This document shows positions 9,354-17,824 of a DNA stretch of 64,000 nt, in pieces. The stretch comes from Labrenzia sp. DG1229 (GTDB taxonomy: Bacteria > Pseudomonadota > Alphaproteobacteria > Rhizobiales > Stappiaceae), in contig NZ_KI928918.1 in NCBI RefSeq assembly GCF_000521215.1, forward strand, positions 16,341-80,340, in the 5' to 3' direction. The position numbers were made by a program, and so were the translations under genes. The notes under the pieces are model-generated. The model did not search any database. It saw nothing but the letters and a program-made list of their open reading frames with translations, and had not been told where the DNA came from. Every line of letters begins with the position of its first letter. Position 1 is the first letter of the stretch.

Positions 9354-9953
9354 ATGACGAAGACCAACGCTCAGTCCGCAACATCCAAAAGCCGCCCGGC
9401 CGGGCCGGGACGGCCACGCAATTTTGACGAGTCAACGGCTCTGGAACAGGCATTGTTCGTCTTCTGGAAAAAAGGCTACGAGGCCACTTCGCTGGAAGAT
9501 CTCACAAAGGCGATGGGCTTGAGCAGGTCGAGTTTTTATGCAGCCTTCGACAGCAAACAGGCCCTTTTTCTGAGGGCCTTGGAGCATTACTCGCGCAACG
9601 GGCTTCGCAACCTGAAAGATGTGGCAGAGACGTGTGATGGAAATCCCGTGGAAGCCATGATGCAGGCTCTCTCGGACCCGCAAGGCGGTTCGAAAGGCTG
9701 CATGCTGGTTAACTGCATAACCGAACTGGCACCGCATGACGCAGAAGTTGCCGAAATCGGCCGCCGACATCTCGAGAAGATCGAGGAGATTTTCGCGCAG
9801 GTTCTTGACCCCGCCAATCCGGATGCCGTTCGCGACAAGGCACGCGCCTATTCATCACTTGCGATCGGAACGCTTGCGCTTCGAAAGGCTGGAATCTCGG
9901 CAGACCGGATTGCCGATACTCTGAAACAAGCACAAACAATTCTTACTGCCTGA
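9354..9953 (+). CDS. TetR-family repressor, probable regulator of nemA
   Basis: The TetR-like part begins at ATG 9354 (199 residues); upstream in-frame residues overlap the preceding gene's 3' end. GRPRNFDESTALEQALFVFW and then the helix-turn-helix TSLEDLTKAMGLSRSSFYAAF cover residues ~20-60. KGCMLVNCITELAPHD in the C-terminal ligand domain contains Cys residues that fit an electrophile sensor of the NemR type. It lies 116 bases upstream of nemA on the same strand, with a palindromic operator between. It likely represses nemA, and electrophiles or quinones may release it; this is inferred. Confidence 0.85.
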   Translation: MTKTNAQSATSKSRPAGPGRPRNFDESTALEQALFVFWKKGYEATSLEDLTKAMGLSRSSFYAAFDSKQALFLRALEHYSRNGLRNLKDVAETCDGNPVEAMMQALSDPQGGSKGCMLVNCITELAPHDAEVAEIGRRHLEKIEEIFAQVLDPANPDAVRDKARAYSSLAIGTLALRKAGISADRIADTLKQAQTILTA

Positions 9954-10005
9954 CAAGAAATGTCCGGCGGAGTGAGAACAACATTGCCTGTGATCAAGCA
10001 GGCTC

Positions 10006-10031
10006 ATTTATGGACTGAACGTTCCATAAAT
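10006..10031. promoter_or_regulatory. Palindromic operator upstream of nemA
   Basis: A perfect inverted repeat has arms atttatgga (10006-10014) and tccataaat (10023-10031) with an 8-base spacer. It lies between the TetR gene and nemA, 38 bases before the nemA start. Its size and symmetry suit a TetR dimer site, so it is the probable binding site of the neighbouring regulator. Confidence 0.6.
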
Positions 10032-10069
10032 TGATTTGGCAACTCTAACGACAGAAAAAGGAACCGATA

Positions 10070-11173
10070 ATGTCTGACGCAAAACTGTTCGCGCCCGCCA
10101 GGGCCGGAGCGATTGAGTTGAAAAACCGCATTGTCATGGCACCGCTGACACGCAATCGGGCGAGGCCTGAAGACGATGCTCCGATCGAATTGCATGCTGA
10201 ATACTACGGACAGCGTGCGGGTGCAGGGCTGATAATCACGGAAGCTTCGCAAATTTCGCCACAAGGAAAGGGATATGCCTGGACCCCGGGCATTCATTCC
10301 GACGCACAGGTGGAAGGCTGGAAAAAGGTGATCGACGCCGTGCACGCAAAGGACGGCAAGATCGTCATCCAGCTCTGGCATGTCGGTCGGATTTCGCATC
10401 CCGTATTGCAGCCCGGTGGTGCCGACCCTGTCGCTCCATCGGCTATTGCAGCAAATTCAAAGACATTTGACGGAACACAGTTCGTCGATACTCCCAGGCC
10501 ACGTGCGTTGGAAGCGCACGAAATTCCCGGCATTGTCGAAGACTACCGAAAGGCGGCTGAAAACGCCAAGGCGGCCGGCTTTGACGGGATAGAGGTGCAT
10601 GCAGCAAATGGATATCTGATCGACCAGTTCCTGAGGGACGGATCCAACAATCGGAGTGATCAGTATGGCGGTTCGGTTGAAAACCGCGCGCGTTTTCTGA
10701 AGGAAGTCATGGATGCGGTCGTCGCGGTCTGGGGTGCTGACAGGGTCGGCGTTCGGCTGAGCCCGTTCTCCAATGCCAACGATATCGCAGACAGCAACCC
10801 GCAGGAAACGTTCTCCCATGCCATCAAGCTTCTGAACGGATATGGACTTGCCTATCTTCATCTGGTCGAAGGCCAGACGGGCGGGCCCCGGGACATACCT
10901 GAAGGCGGAGATCTTGCAGCGCTCTATGCGCTCTTTGAAGGGGCGAAGATGGGCAACAACGGCTATGACCGGGACTTGGCAATCGATGCCGTTCACTCGG
11001 ACGCAATCGATCTCGTCGCGTTTGGTCGCCCCTTTATTTCAAACCCGGATCTGGTCGACAGGCTTGCAAATGCCGCACCGCTGAACGCACTGGATCCAGA
11101 GACCCTCTATGGCGGTGGAGAAAAAGGCTACACGGATTATCCGACATTGGCCGAAAGCTCCGTAGCAGCATAA
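10070..11173 (+). CDS. nemA: Old yellow enzyme-type alkene reductase / N-ethylmaleimide reductase
   Basis: This 367-residue FMN TIM-barrel enzyme reduces activated C=C bonds (maleimides, enones) and often nitro compounds with NAD(P)H. LKNRIVMAPLTRNRA, LIITEASQISPQGKGY, GKIVIQLWHVGRIS, the substrate motif HAANGYLIDQFLRDGSN, SVENRARFLKEV and VAFGRPFISNPDLVDRL are the standard OYE/NemA blocks. It is soluble and cytoplasmic. The TetR gene and palindrome just upstream suggest electrophile-induced expression. A terminator hairpin follows at 11233-11270. Confidence 0.93.
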   Translation: MSDAKLFAPARAGAIELKNRIVMAPLTRNRARPEDDAPIELHAEYYGQRAGAGLIITEASQISPQGKGYAWTPGIHSDAQVEGWKKVIDAVHAKDGKIVIQLWHVGRISHPVLQPGGADPVAPSAIAANSKTFDGTQFVDTPRPRALEAHEIPGIVEDYRKAAENAKAAGFDGIEVHAANGYLIDQFLRDGSNNRSDQYGGSVENRARFLKEVMDAVVAVWGADRVGVRLSPFSNANDIADSNPQETFSHAIKLLNGYGLAYLHLVEGQTGGPRDIPEGGDLAALYALFEGAKMGNNGYDRDLAIDAVHSDAIDLVAFGRPFISNPDLVDRLANAAPLNALDPETLYGGGEKGYTDYPTLAESSVAA

Positions 11174-11232
11174 CAGGCTGTTGCCTCTTTCAGGCTGTCC
11201 GACATCCACCCCTCCAAGGCAGTCTGATAGAT

Positions 11233-11270
11233 AGCCGGTACAGGTCCTCCGCCTGTGCCGGCTTTCTTTT
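11233..11270 (+). terminator. Rho-independent terminator after nemA
   Basis: Arms agccggtacagg (11233-11244) and cctgtgccggct (11252-11263) form a 12-pair stem with one G-U pair. The loop is 7 bases and the stem is followed by ttctttt. It sits between the convergent nemA and DUF4345 genes. Confidence 0.8.
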
Positions 11271-11674
11271 CATGCGAATTGCCCAGATAACTTCACCCGG
11301 TCTGCATAGAGGACCGCGCACCAGGTGCCGAGGCCAACCTCGATGCCCATGGCAACAAGCAGGGAAACTGGTGGCAGGCCGTCAATCGGCAGGCTTATCA
11401 GTCGGCCGATGCCATAGGACAGGAGCAGTCCGGCGGATGCGAGCAGGGCAGGTCCCTCGAGCGCTCGCCTGAAGAGACCGCATAACGCGAGCGCCCCTGA
11501 CAGCAGGATAAAAACACCCGGGGCACGTATTTCGCTCATCATGGCGGCGGAAGGATCTAGCGCGAGCCCGTTGAGCGCATAGAGTGACGCGGGAAAAAAC
11601 GTGACCAGCGTTCCGATTGGCAAAAGGGTGAAGGCTGACAGTCCAAGCGCGATTTTTCTGTTCGGATTTGACAT
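11270..11674 (-). CDS. DUF4345-type small membrane protein
   Basis: I start at ATG 11674 with GGAG upstream (134 residues), rather than at the open-frame limit of 11785. Four hydrophobic segments are visible: IALGLSAFTLLPIGTLVTFF, VFILLSGALALCGLF, ALLASAGLLLSYGIGRLIS and LLVAMGIEVGLGTWCAVLYA. The pattern, including the loop with ALNGLALDPSAAMMSEIRA, resembles DUF4345 proteins of unknown function. It is divergent from an AraC regulator (start 11807), the usual arrangement for a target gene and its activator. Confidence 0.78.
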   Translation of the reverse strand: MSNPNRKIALGLSAFTLLPIGTLVTFFPASLYALNGLALDPSAAMMSEIRAPGVFILLSGALALCGLFRRALEGPALLASAGLLLSYGIGRLISLPIDGLPPVSLLVAMGIEVGLGTWCAVLYADRVKLSGQFA

Positions 11675-11806
11675 GAGAGATCTCCAAAAATTATCTGCGC
11701 TATCAATTTGTACAGGATGCTTCGGACTTTCTATGTCTTGGTATCTAAAAAACTTGCAGTTCATCCAGAAAGTTGGATCCTGCATATCCGGTTTCGGGAG
11801 GTATCC

Positions 11807-12775
11807 ATGACAGCAACTGATCAGTTGACACTGTCGTCACCTGCGACAATGACAGATCCGCTTGGGGACGTTTTTCATCTGCTCAGACTGACCGGGACTT
11901 TTTATTGTGCTCCCGAGTTGAGGGAGCCCTGGGGCATTGATGTGCCCGATCTCGAGGAACGGATGGTTCTCGTTGCAGTCACGGAGGGGGACTGTGTGCT
12001 CTTTCTTGAGGACGAGGCAGAGATCGAACTGAGGCCCGGCCAGTTGATACTTCTCCCTCACGGACGGCCAGTGAAACTGAAAAGCTCAAGGGACGTGACC
12101 GCCACCCCACTTTTCGACATCCCCGCCAAACGGCATAGTCCGAATTACGAAACCATGATCTTTGGTGGCAGTGGTCGTCTCACGCGCATGATCTGCGGCG
12201 TATTGAGGGTTGATCATGCCGTGGCAAAAAGGTTGATCGATCTGCTGCCGTCCAAGATTTTCCTCGACACTTTCGATCAGGGCGCGAGCACCTGGCTTCA
12301 CAGCACACTCCGGTATCTGTCCGAAGAAGCCGGAAACCCCAGGCCCGGGGGTGAGGTGGTGCTGACACGCCTGGCCGACATTTTGGTGGTCCAGGCGATC
12401 CGCAGCTGGCTTGAAAAGTCGGATGGGCACGAGGCCGGATGGATCGGCGCTCTCCGGCATCCGAAACTCGGACGCGCCCTGCAAGCCTTTCACCGCGAGC
12501 CTCATATCACCTGGACGGTCGCAAGGCTGGCAAGATACGCCGGTATGTCAAGATCGGCCTTTTCTGCCCGGTTCAAGGAAATGACGGGAGAAGGGGCCAT
12601 GCAATACGTGACGCGCTGGCGCATGCAACTGGCCTGGACCGAATTTCAGGATGGTGAGGCGTCACTCAGTCAGGTTGCAGCGCAGCTTGGCTACGATTCT
12701 GAAGCGGCCTTTTCAAGGGCATTCAAACGAGTTACCGGGCACACGCCCGGATCGGTCCGCCGGGTGTCGCGCTAG
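11807..12775 (+). CDS. AraC-family transcriptional regulator with cupin_6-type sensor domain
   Basis: The start ATG 11807 has GGGAGG six bases upstream; product 322 residues. The N-terminal ~200 residues form a cupin-like sensor (GDCVLFLEDEAEIELRPGQL, ILLPHGRPVKL). The C-terminal ~100 residues carry two helix-turn-helix motifs (WTVARLARYAGMSRSAFSAR and LSQVAAQLGYDSEAAFSRAF), the AraC signature. Its ligand is unknown. The divergent DUF4345 gene is the nearest likely target. Confidence 0.9.
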   Translation: MTATDQLTLSSPATMTDPLGDVFHLLRLTGTFYCAPELREPWGIDVPDLEERMVLVAVTEGDCVLFLEDEAEIELRPGQLILLPHGRPVKLKSSRDVTATPLFDIPAKRHSPNYETMIFGGSGRLTRMICGVLRVDHAVAKRLIDLLPSKIFLDTFDQGASTWLHSTLRYLSEEAGNPRPGGEVVLTRLADILVVQAIRSWLEKSDGHEAGWIGALRHPKLGRALQAFHREPHITWTVARLARYAGMSRSAFSARFKEMTGEGAMQYVTRWRMQLAWTEFQDGEASLSQVAAQLGYDSEAAFSRAFKRVTGHTPGSVRRVSR

Positions 12776-12987
12776 GCCCCCGGGAGTTACCAGGCGCGCT
12801 CGGCGTTTCAATTTGAAGCAACCGTACCGGAGCGTACTCTTTTTGTGTTTTCAGACCTTTCGTTCTGGTCAAAAACCTGTCAAACCCCATATCAATTCAA
12901 ATTCGGGCGCGGGTTTTCGGCCGGTGTCAGCAACTGTATTCAAGCTGACAAGGCCGGATTGTCTGCAGACTTTGGGAGAGACGAGAT

Positions 12988-14832
12988 ATGCCCCCGTATC
13001 GTTCCAGAACTTCCACTCATGGCCGCAACATGGCTGGTGCGCGCGGCCTATGGCGTGCAACAGGTATGAAGGACGATGATTTCGGCAAGCCGATCATCGC
13101 AATATCCAATTCCTTTACCCAGTTTGTGCCCGGACACGTTCACCTGAAAGACCTCGGGCAGCTTGTCGCGCGCGAGGTCGAAAAGGCTGGTGGCGTTGCG
13201 AAGGAATTCAACACGATCGCGGTGGATGATGGTATCGCCATGGGCCATGACGGCATGCTTTATTCGCTGCCGTCCCGCGAAGTGATTTCCGATGCGGTTG
13301 AATACATGGTCAACGGTCATTGTGCCGATGCCCTGGTGTGCATTTCCAACTGCGACAAGATCACGCCGGGCATGCTGAACGCGGCGATGCGCCTGAACAT
13401 TCCCGTTGTGTTCGTCTCTGGCGGCCCTATGGAAGCAGGCAAGGTTGTGCTGGAGAACGGTGTGCAAAAATCCGTCGATCTGGTGGACGCCATGGTCGCG
13501 GCGGCAGATGACAGGATGTCCGACGCCGATGTCCTTGCATTGGAGCAAAACGCATGTCCGACCTGCGGCTCGTGTTCAGGGATGTTTACGGCGAACTCGA
13601 TGAACTGTCTGACGGAAGCGCTCGGCCTGGCTTTGCCGGGCAATGGCTCCACGCTCGCAACCCATGCGGACCGCGAGCGGCTCTTTGTCGAGGCCGGTCA
13701 CCTGATCGTCGATCTCGCCAAACGCTATTACGAGCAGGATGATGAAAGTGTTCTGCCGCGTAATATCGCGAACTTCAAGGCGTTCGAAAACGCCATGACC
13801 CTCGATATATCGATGGGGGGGTCGACCAACACGATCCTGCATCTGCTGGCCGCATCCTATGAAGGGGAAATCGGCTTTACGATGGACGACATCGACCGGC
13901 TGTCGCGGCAAGTGCCTGTGCTTTGCAAGGTCGCCCCGGCGGTGGAAAACATCCATATGGAAGATGTTCACCGGGCCGGCGGCATCATGGCTATTCTTGG
14001 TGAACTGGATCGTGCGGGAAAACTGCATACCGACAATCCGACAGTTCACTCCACAACGATGGGGGAAGCCCTTGCACGTTGGGATATCCGTCAAACCAAT
14101 TCCGAAAGCGTGCACAATTTCTACAAGGCTGCCCCTGGCGGTGTTCCGACCCAGGTGGCCTTCAGTCAGAACCGGCGGTGGGACGAACTCGATCTCGACC
14201 GCCAAACGGGCGTCATTCGCGAAGGCGAGCATGCCTACAGCAATGACGGCGGCCTTGCGGTGTTGTACGGCAACATTGCTGAAGAAGGCTGTGTTGTAAA
14301 AACCGCAGGGGTTGACGATAGCATACTCAAGTTTACCGGTCCGGCGCGTATCTTTGAAAGCCAGGACAGTGCGGTTTCGGCGATTCTGACGAACAAGGTC
14401 AAATCCGGTGACGTGGTGCTGATCCGCTACGAGGGACCGCGCGGCGGGCCCGGCATGCAGGAAATGCTCTATCCGACCAGTTACCTGAAATCGAAGGGGC
14501 TGGGCAAGGAATGCGCTCTGGTCACGGACGGGCGTTTTTCCGGCGGAACCTCGGGCCTTTCGATTGGCCACATGTCTCCGGAGGCAGCGGAAGGTGGCGC
14601 TGTAGGCCTGGTCGAGGAAGGCGACACGATCGTCATCGACATCCCGAACCGGGTCCTGAAAGTCGACATTTCCGATGACGAACTGGCAAAACGCCGCGCC
14701 GGAATGGAAGCGAAGGGTGACAAGGCCTGGAAGCCGATCGAAACGCGCAAGCGCAAGATCACGAAGGCATTGCGTGCTTACGCCAAAATGACGACAAGTG
14801 CGGCCAAGGGAGCGGTCAGGGAAGTGGACTGA
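12988..14832 (+). CDS. ilvD: Dihydroxy-acid dehydratase (branched-chain amino acid synthesis)
   Basis: This 614-residue enzyme dehydrates 2,3-dihydroxy-isovalerate and its isoleucine-pathway homologue to the 2-keto acids, using an iron-sulfur cluster. The cluster ligands are visible in [19 protein letters not shown] and [20 protein letters not shown]. The C-terminal half holds [34 protein letters not shown] and [20 protein letters not shown]. Length equals the E. coli-type IlvD. It is monocistronic, with a strong terminator after it. The 212-base upstream gap shows no obvious leader-peptide ORF. Confidence 0.97.
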   Translation: MPPYRSRTSTHGRNMAGARGLWRATGMKDDDFGKPIIAISNSFTQFVPGHVHLKDLGQLVAREVEKAGGVAKEFNTIAVDDGIAMGHDGMLYSLPSREVISDAVEYMVNGHCADALVCISNCDKITPGMLNAAMRLNIPVVFVSGGPMEAGKVVLENGVQKSVDLVDAMVAAADDRMSDADVLALEQNACPTCGSCSGMFTANSMNCLTEALGLALPGNGSTLATHADRERLFVEAGHLIVDLAKRYYEQDDESVLPRNIANFKAFENAMTLDISMGGSTNTILHLLAASYEGEIGFTMDDIDRLSRQVPVLCKVAPAVENIHMEDVHRAGGIMAILGELDRAGKLHTDNPTVHSTTMGEALARWDIRQTNSESVHNFYKAAPGGVPTQVAFSQNRRWDELDLDRQTGVIREGEHAYSNDGGLAVLYGNIAEEGCVVKTAGVDDSILKFTGPARIFESQDSAVSAILTNKVKSGDVVLIRYEGPRGGPGMQEMLYPTSYLKSKGLGKECALVTDGRFSGGTSGLSIGHMSPEAAEGGAVGLVEEGDTIVIDIPNRVLKVDISDDELAKRRAGMEAKGDKAWKPIETRKRKITKALRAYAKMTTSAAKGAVREVD

Positions 14833-14860
14833 AGCGCTTCAATGTTGACTAGCAAGGGAC

Positions 14861-14890
14861 AAAGGCGGGTTGGCTGATCCGCCTTTTTTG
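14861..14890 (+). terminator. Rho-independent terminator after ilvD
   Basis: An aaaggcgg arm (14861-14868) pairs with ccgccttt (14879-14886) around a 10-base loop. The stem runs into six T residues, a classical intrinsic terminator 28 bases after the ilvD stop. Confidence 0.85.
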
Positions 14891-14966
14891 CGTGATGCAT
14901 TGCCAATGGGTGCACGCTACCACATATCCGGCTGACTTTCCTGCTGTGTTACCCACGGATCAATTA

Positions 14967-16058
14967 ATGGATTCACTTACTCAATTCGTTCTCGGTGCCG
15001 CCGTTTCAACCGCTTGCCTCGGACCGAGGATCGGACCACGCAAGGCAGTGTTGGTGGGTGGTCTGCTCGGTACACTGCCGGACCTGGATGTGTTTATTCC
15101 GTTTGACGACCCGATTGACAGCTTTGTCTATCATCGCGGCTGGTCGCATTCGATCTTCGTCCATGCCTTGGCCGCGCCGGTAATCGGTGAAGCATTGATG
15201 AGATTGTTCAAAGGCTTGCGGGATCAGCGCTGGTTGACATGGGGGGCGGTTTTTCTTGTCCTCACAACGCATGCGATCATCGATGCGATGACGGTGTATG
15301 GCACAAGGCTATTCTGGCCGTTTTACCCGGACCCGGTGGGCGTCGGCTCGGTGTTCATTATAGATCCGGTTTACACGATCCCGTTGCTCGTCGTTGTTAT
15401 CTATGCACTTTGCAAGAAAAACTGGACGTCACGACTTCGAAACTGGGTCGCAGGCGCATTGGTGTTGACGACCGGTTACCTTGGCCTCAGCGTAGTCCTC
15501 CAGCAATACGTGCAGTCGCAGGCGCGAACGGTATTTCAAAGCCAGGGCATGGAACCGGATGCCGTGTACGCCATTGCTGCGCCTTTCAACATTTTGCTTT
15601 GGAAAGTCATAGGGTTGCGGGAAAACGGCTACGACAATCTGTACTACTCCTTGCTTGACGGCAAAGGTGAGCCTGAGATTTACGAGCATCCCCGCCATCC
15701 GGAATTGGCGGCATGTCTGGCGAATACAGCGGCTTTCAAGAAGCTGGAGTGGTTCAGCAGGGGGTATTTCAGGACGGAACTTGTGGGTGACAAGGTTGTC
15801 GTTTCGGATCTGCGCATGGGCTTGACCCCTGGCTACGCCTTTCGTTTCGCGATCGGCCAGGTCGGCGAAAACGGCATTCAGCCGATTGCACCGCTCCGTG
15901 ATTCTGGCCTGGCGCGGATTGATGCCAATGACTGGGACTGGTTCGTGGAGCGGCTCCAGGGACGACCGAGTGTCAGGAAAGCGGAAGCCGACACAGGCGA
16001 TGCATTGCAGCTTCTGGCATCGGGTAGCTGCAAGGCGGGCGGAGCTGTATCCGGTTAA
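14967..16058 (+). CDS. YdjM/DUF457-type membrane-bound putative metal-dependent hydrolase
   Basis: I start at ATG 14967 (363 residues), where the family's MDSLTQFVLGAAVS begins, rather than 25 codons earlier. GTLPDLDVFIP, YHRGWSHSIFVHAL and TTHAIIDAMTVYGTRLFWPF are the conserved His/Asp motifs of this inner-membrane family. Several transmembrane helices lie between residues ~60 and 200, then a ~170-residue hydrophilic C-terminal part. Homologues are annotated as LexA-binding, inner-membrane-associated putative hydrolases; the reaction is unknown. Confidence 0.88.
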   Translation: MDSLTQFVLGAAVSTACLGPRIGPRKAVLVGGLLGTLPDLDVFIPFDDPIDSFVYHRGWSHSIFVHALAAPVIGEALMRLFKGLRDQRWLTWGAVFLVLTTHAIIDAMTVYGTRLFWPFYPDPVGVGSVFIIDPVYTIPLLVVVIYALCKKNWTSRLRNWVAGALVLTTGYLGLSVVLQQYVQSQARTVFQSQGMEPDAVYAIAAPFNILLWKVIGLRENGYDNLYYSLLDGKGEPEIYEHPRHPELAACLANTAAFKKLEWFSRGYFRTELVGDKVVVSDLRMGLTPGYAFRFAIGQVGENGIQPIAPLRDSGLARIDANDWDWFVERLQGRPSVRKAEADTGDALQLLASGSCKAGGAVSG

Positions 16059-16074
16059 ACGGCGAGCCCGGTAC

Positions 16075-17013
16075 TTAGTCGTTCAAGCCAGACTCGGCCA
16101 ACGGAACAAGGGCCGTTTCACCCAGGAGAGCATCGGGGTCGTGAATGGCGGGGACCTGCTGGCAATCTGCCGACTGAGCCTCGTTTTCGTCCTGGTGTTC
16201 CTTGAGCGCCGCGCAGATCGGTATCGCTGCCTGCCGTGTACCACCGGCCGCCACACTCATCACATCCAGCAGGGAGCCGTCCGTTTCATGAAGCGCCGAC
16301 GCAAGGTGCTTCGCAAACAGCGATATTGTCCGATCCGCCGAATAGTTGGCGGCCTGTCCGGCACCTGCTGAGGAAACCAGTGCTTCGGGACGTTCCTTGT
16401 GGTCGACCCTGTGCGCGTCGAAAAGGTGCATATTGACCGCATAGGAGTTGTTGGTATCAAGAACGAGGATAACCTCGGCGGCCGGGATTGTGTGGATCAT
16501 CGCCGCAAATGCTGGCGCCGATACCCAGGTGCCCTCGCTGATTGCATCTGTTGCTGTTTCGGGTCGTTGGTCTGCCCAAAACTCGAGGACGTAGCCATTG
16601 GTCTCGCCCAAAGGATCATCATCCTTCTGGCCCAAAGGCAGATTGGCGTAGATGATCAGACGATCTTCCGAACCAAGACGATTGGCCAACTCCGTGGCCT
16701 TTCGCTTCAAGGCAGAAGCATTGGCACCCTCGTTGATGAGCAGGTGAATGTTGTCCGGACCGGCATCAAGCCTCGGACCCAAGGCACTCACCACCTTGTC
16801 CAGGCTGTTGCGGCAAATTTCCGGCGATTGAGGGTTCCACGGCGGACAGTTTCCAATTCCAAGGATATGGTTTCGCAGTCCAATATCCTCTTGGGCACTT
16901 GCTCCAGGAACCAGAGCAAATGCTGCGACGACGCCTGCGATCAAGTAGGCGCCAGCCTTTTTGCAGCACGGCCTGTCAGACCATGCAGATTTCCTGTCGG
17001 CGCCGCCCGTCAT
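16075..17013 (-). CDS. Exported caspase-fold-like protein without visible catalytic dyad
   Basis: The start is ATG 17013 with GGGAG just upstream; product 312 residues. A signal peptide or anchor (GAYLIAGVVAAFALVPGASA) precedes the mature protein. The core alternates strands and helices as in caspase p20 domains (DNIHLLINEGANASALKRKA, EDRLIIYANLPLGQ, AAEVILVLDTNNSYAVNMHL). In active caspase-fold proteases the second strand ends in a His-Gly and the third in Asp-x-Cys. Here these positions read NLPLG and LDTNN, so no proteolysis is expected. The fold call is an inference of modest strength. Neighbour on the same strand: a TerB-like protein. Confidence 0.55.
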   Translation of the reverse strand: MTGGADRKSAWSDRPCCKKAGAYLIAGVVAAFALVPGASAQEDIGLRNHILGIGNCPPWNPQSPEICRNSLDKVVSALGPRLDAGPDNIHLLINEGANASALKRKATELANRLGSEDRLIIYANLPLGQKDDDPLGETNGYVLEFWADQRPETATDAISEGTWVSAPAFAAMIHTIPAAEVILVLDTNNSYAVNMHLFDAHRVDHKERPEALVSSAGAGQAANYSADRTISLFAKHLASALHETDGSLLDVMSVAAGGTRQAAIPICAALKEHQDENEAQSADCQQVPAIHDPDALLGETALVPLAESGLND

Positions 17014-17233
17014 TGTTTCTCCCGAGACCCCGTATTGTCGGATACTGCCTGTTGTAATGCCACCCGGTGAAGACAGTGCAAAATCAAACCTCGAATTCAA
17101 TAGAACTCCGTTGCAGTCCGTTAATCAACTTTCTTTTCAATCAAAGATGTTCCGTGAAACCAAATCTGTTCAGTATCACTTGGTATGTTCGGGTGATCTG
17201 ACAGACTGCAGAATTCCTTCAGACGAAATTTGT

Positions 17234-17758
17234 TCAACCTTGCAATTGCTTGAGCTTTTCTATGATGTGTATCGTGTCGTCTGTCAGGGTTCCCGTATCG
17301 GCGTTGCCGACATGAGTAACCATCTGGATCAGGTCCGGAATCGTGTCGCGCCCGCCAAGATGAACTGTTCTCTTGATCAGGCGGCGGATCATGTCGTCGG
17401 GATTGCTGCTTTGATTGGCAAGCCACCTTGAGAAAAGGTAAAGGTCGTCGGCTTCCGCAGCAGACATCTCAAACACGGTTTGCAGTTGCTCCAGAATGGC
17501 GTCTTGCTCCGCCCGTGAGATGCCGCCGTCCGTCTCGGCTGTCAAAACCAGCAATGTAGCAGCCGTCACACGTGGATCATCGACACCTTCGGTCGGATGC
17601 TGATTGGCACGGGTTCGAAAGCCGAAGCGGCGTGCCGCAGATTTGACGTCCTGGGCCGCTTCCAGAACAACCCGTGTGCTGTCGGCAGCCTGGCGGGCCC
17701 GGTAAATCCAGAACGCAGCGCCTGCGAGGGCGGCAAGAATTGCGAGCAGAATATGCAA
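17234..17758 (-). CDS. TerB-like protein with N-terminal membrane anchor
   Basis: This 174-residue protein begins with a hydrophobic segment (LLAILAALAGAAFWIY) that should anchor it. A helical domain from residue ~62 follows (VTAATLLVLTAETDGGISRA, EQDAILEQLQTVFEMSAAEA). The acidic ET-DGGIS motif and helix spacing match the TerB/DjlA-type tellurite-resistance fold, which has a proposed metal-binding site. Function unknown; no other ter genes are near. It lies between trpE(G) and the caspase-like gene, all on the minus strand. Confidence 0.7.
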   Translation of the reverse strand: MHILLAILAALAGAAFWIYRARQAADSTRVVLEAAQDVKSAARRFGFRTRANQHPTEGVDDPRVTAATLLVLTAETDGGISRAEQDAILEQLQTVFEMSAAEADDLYLFSRWLANQSSNPDDMIRRLIKRTVHLGGRDTIPDLIQMVTHVGNADTGTLTDDTIHIIEKLKQLQG

Positions 17759-17824
17759 ACGGAATCTCCTTCAATTTCCGCTCGCATCCTTAGCGCAATT
17801 ACCGCCAGCGTGTCTTGACAAAAA

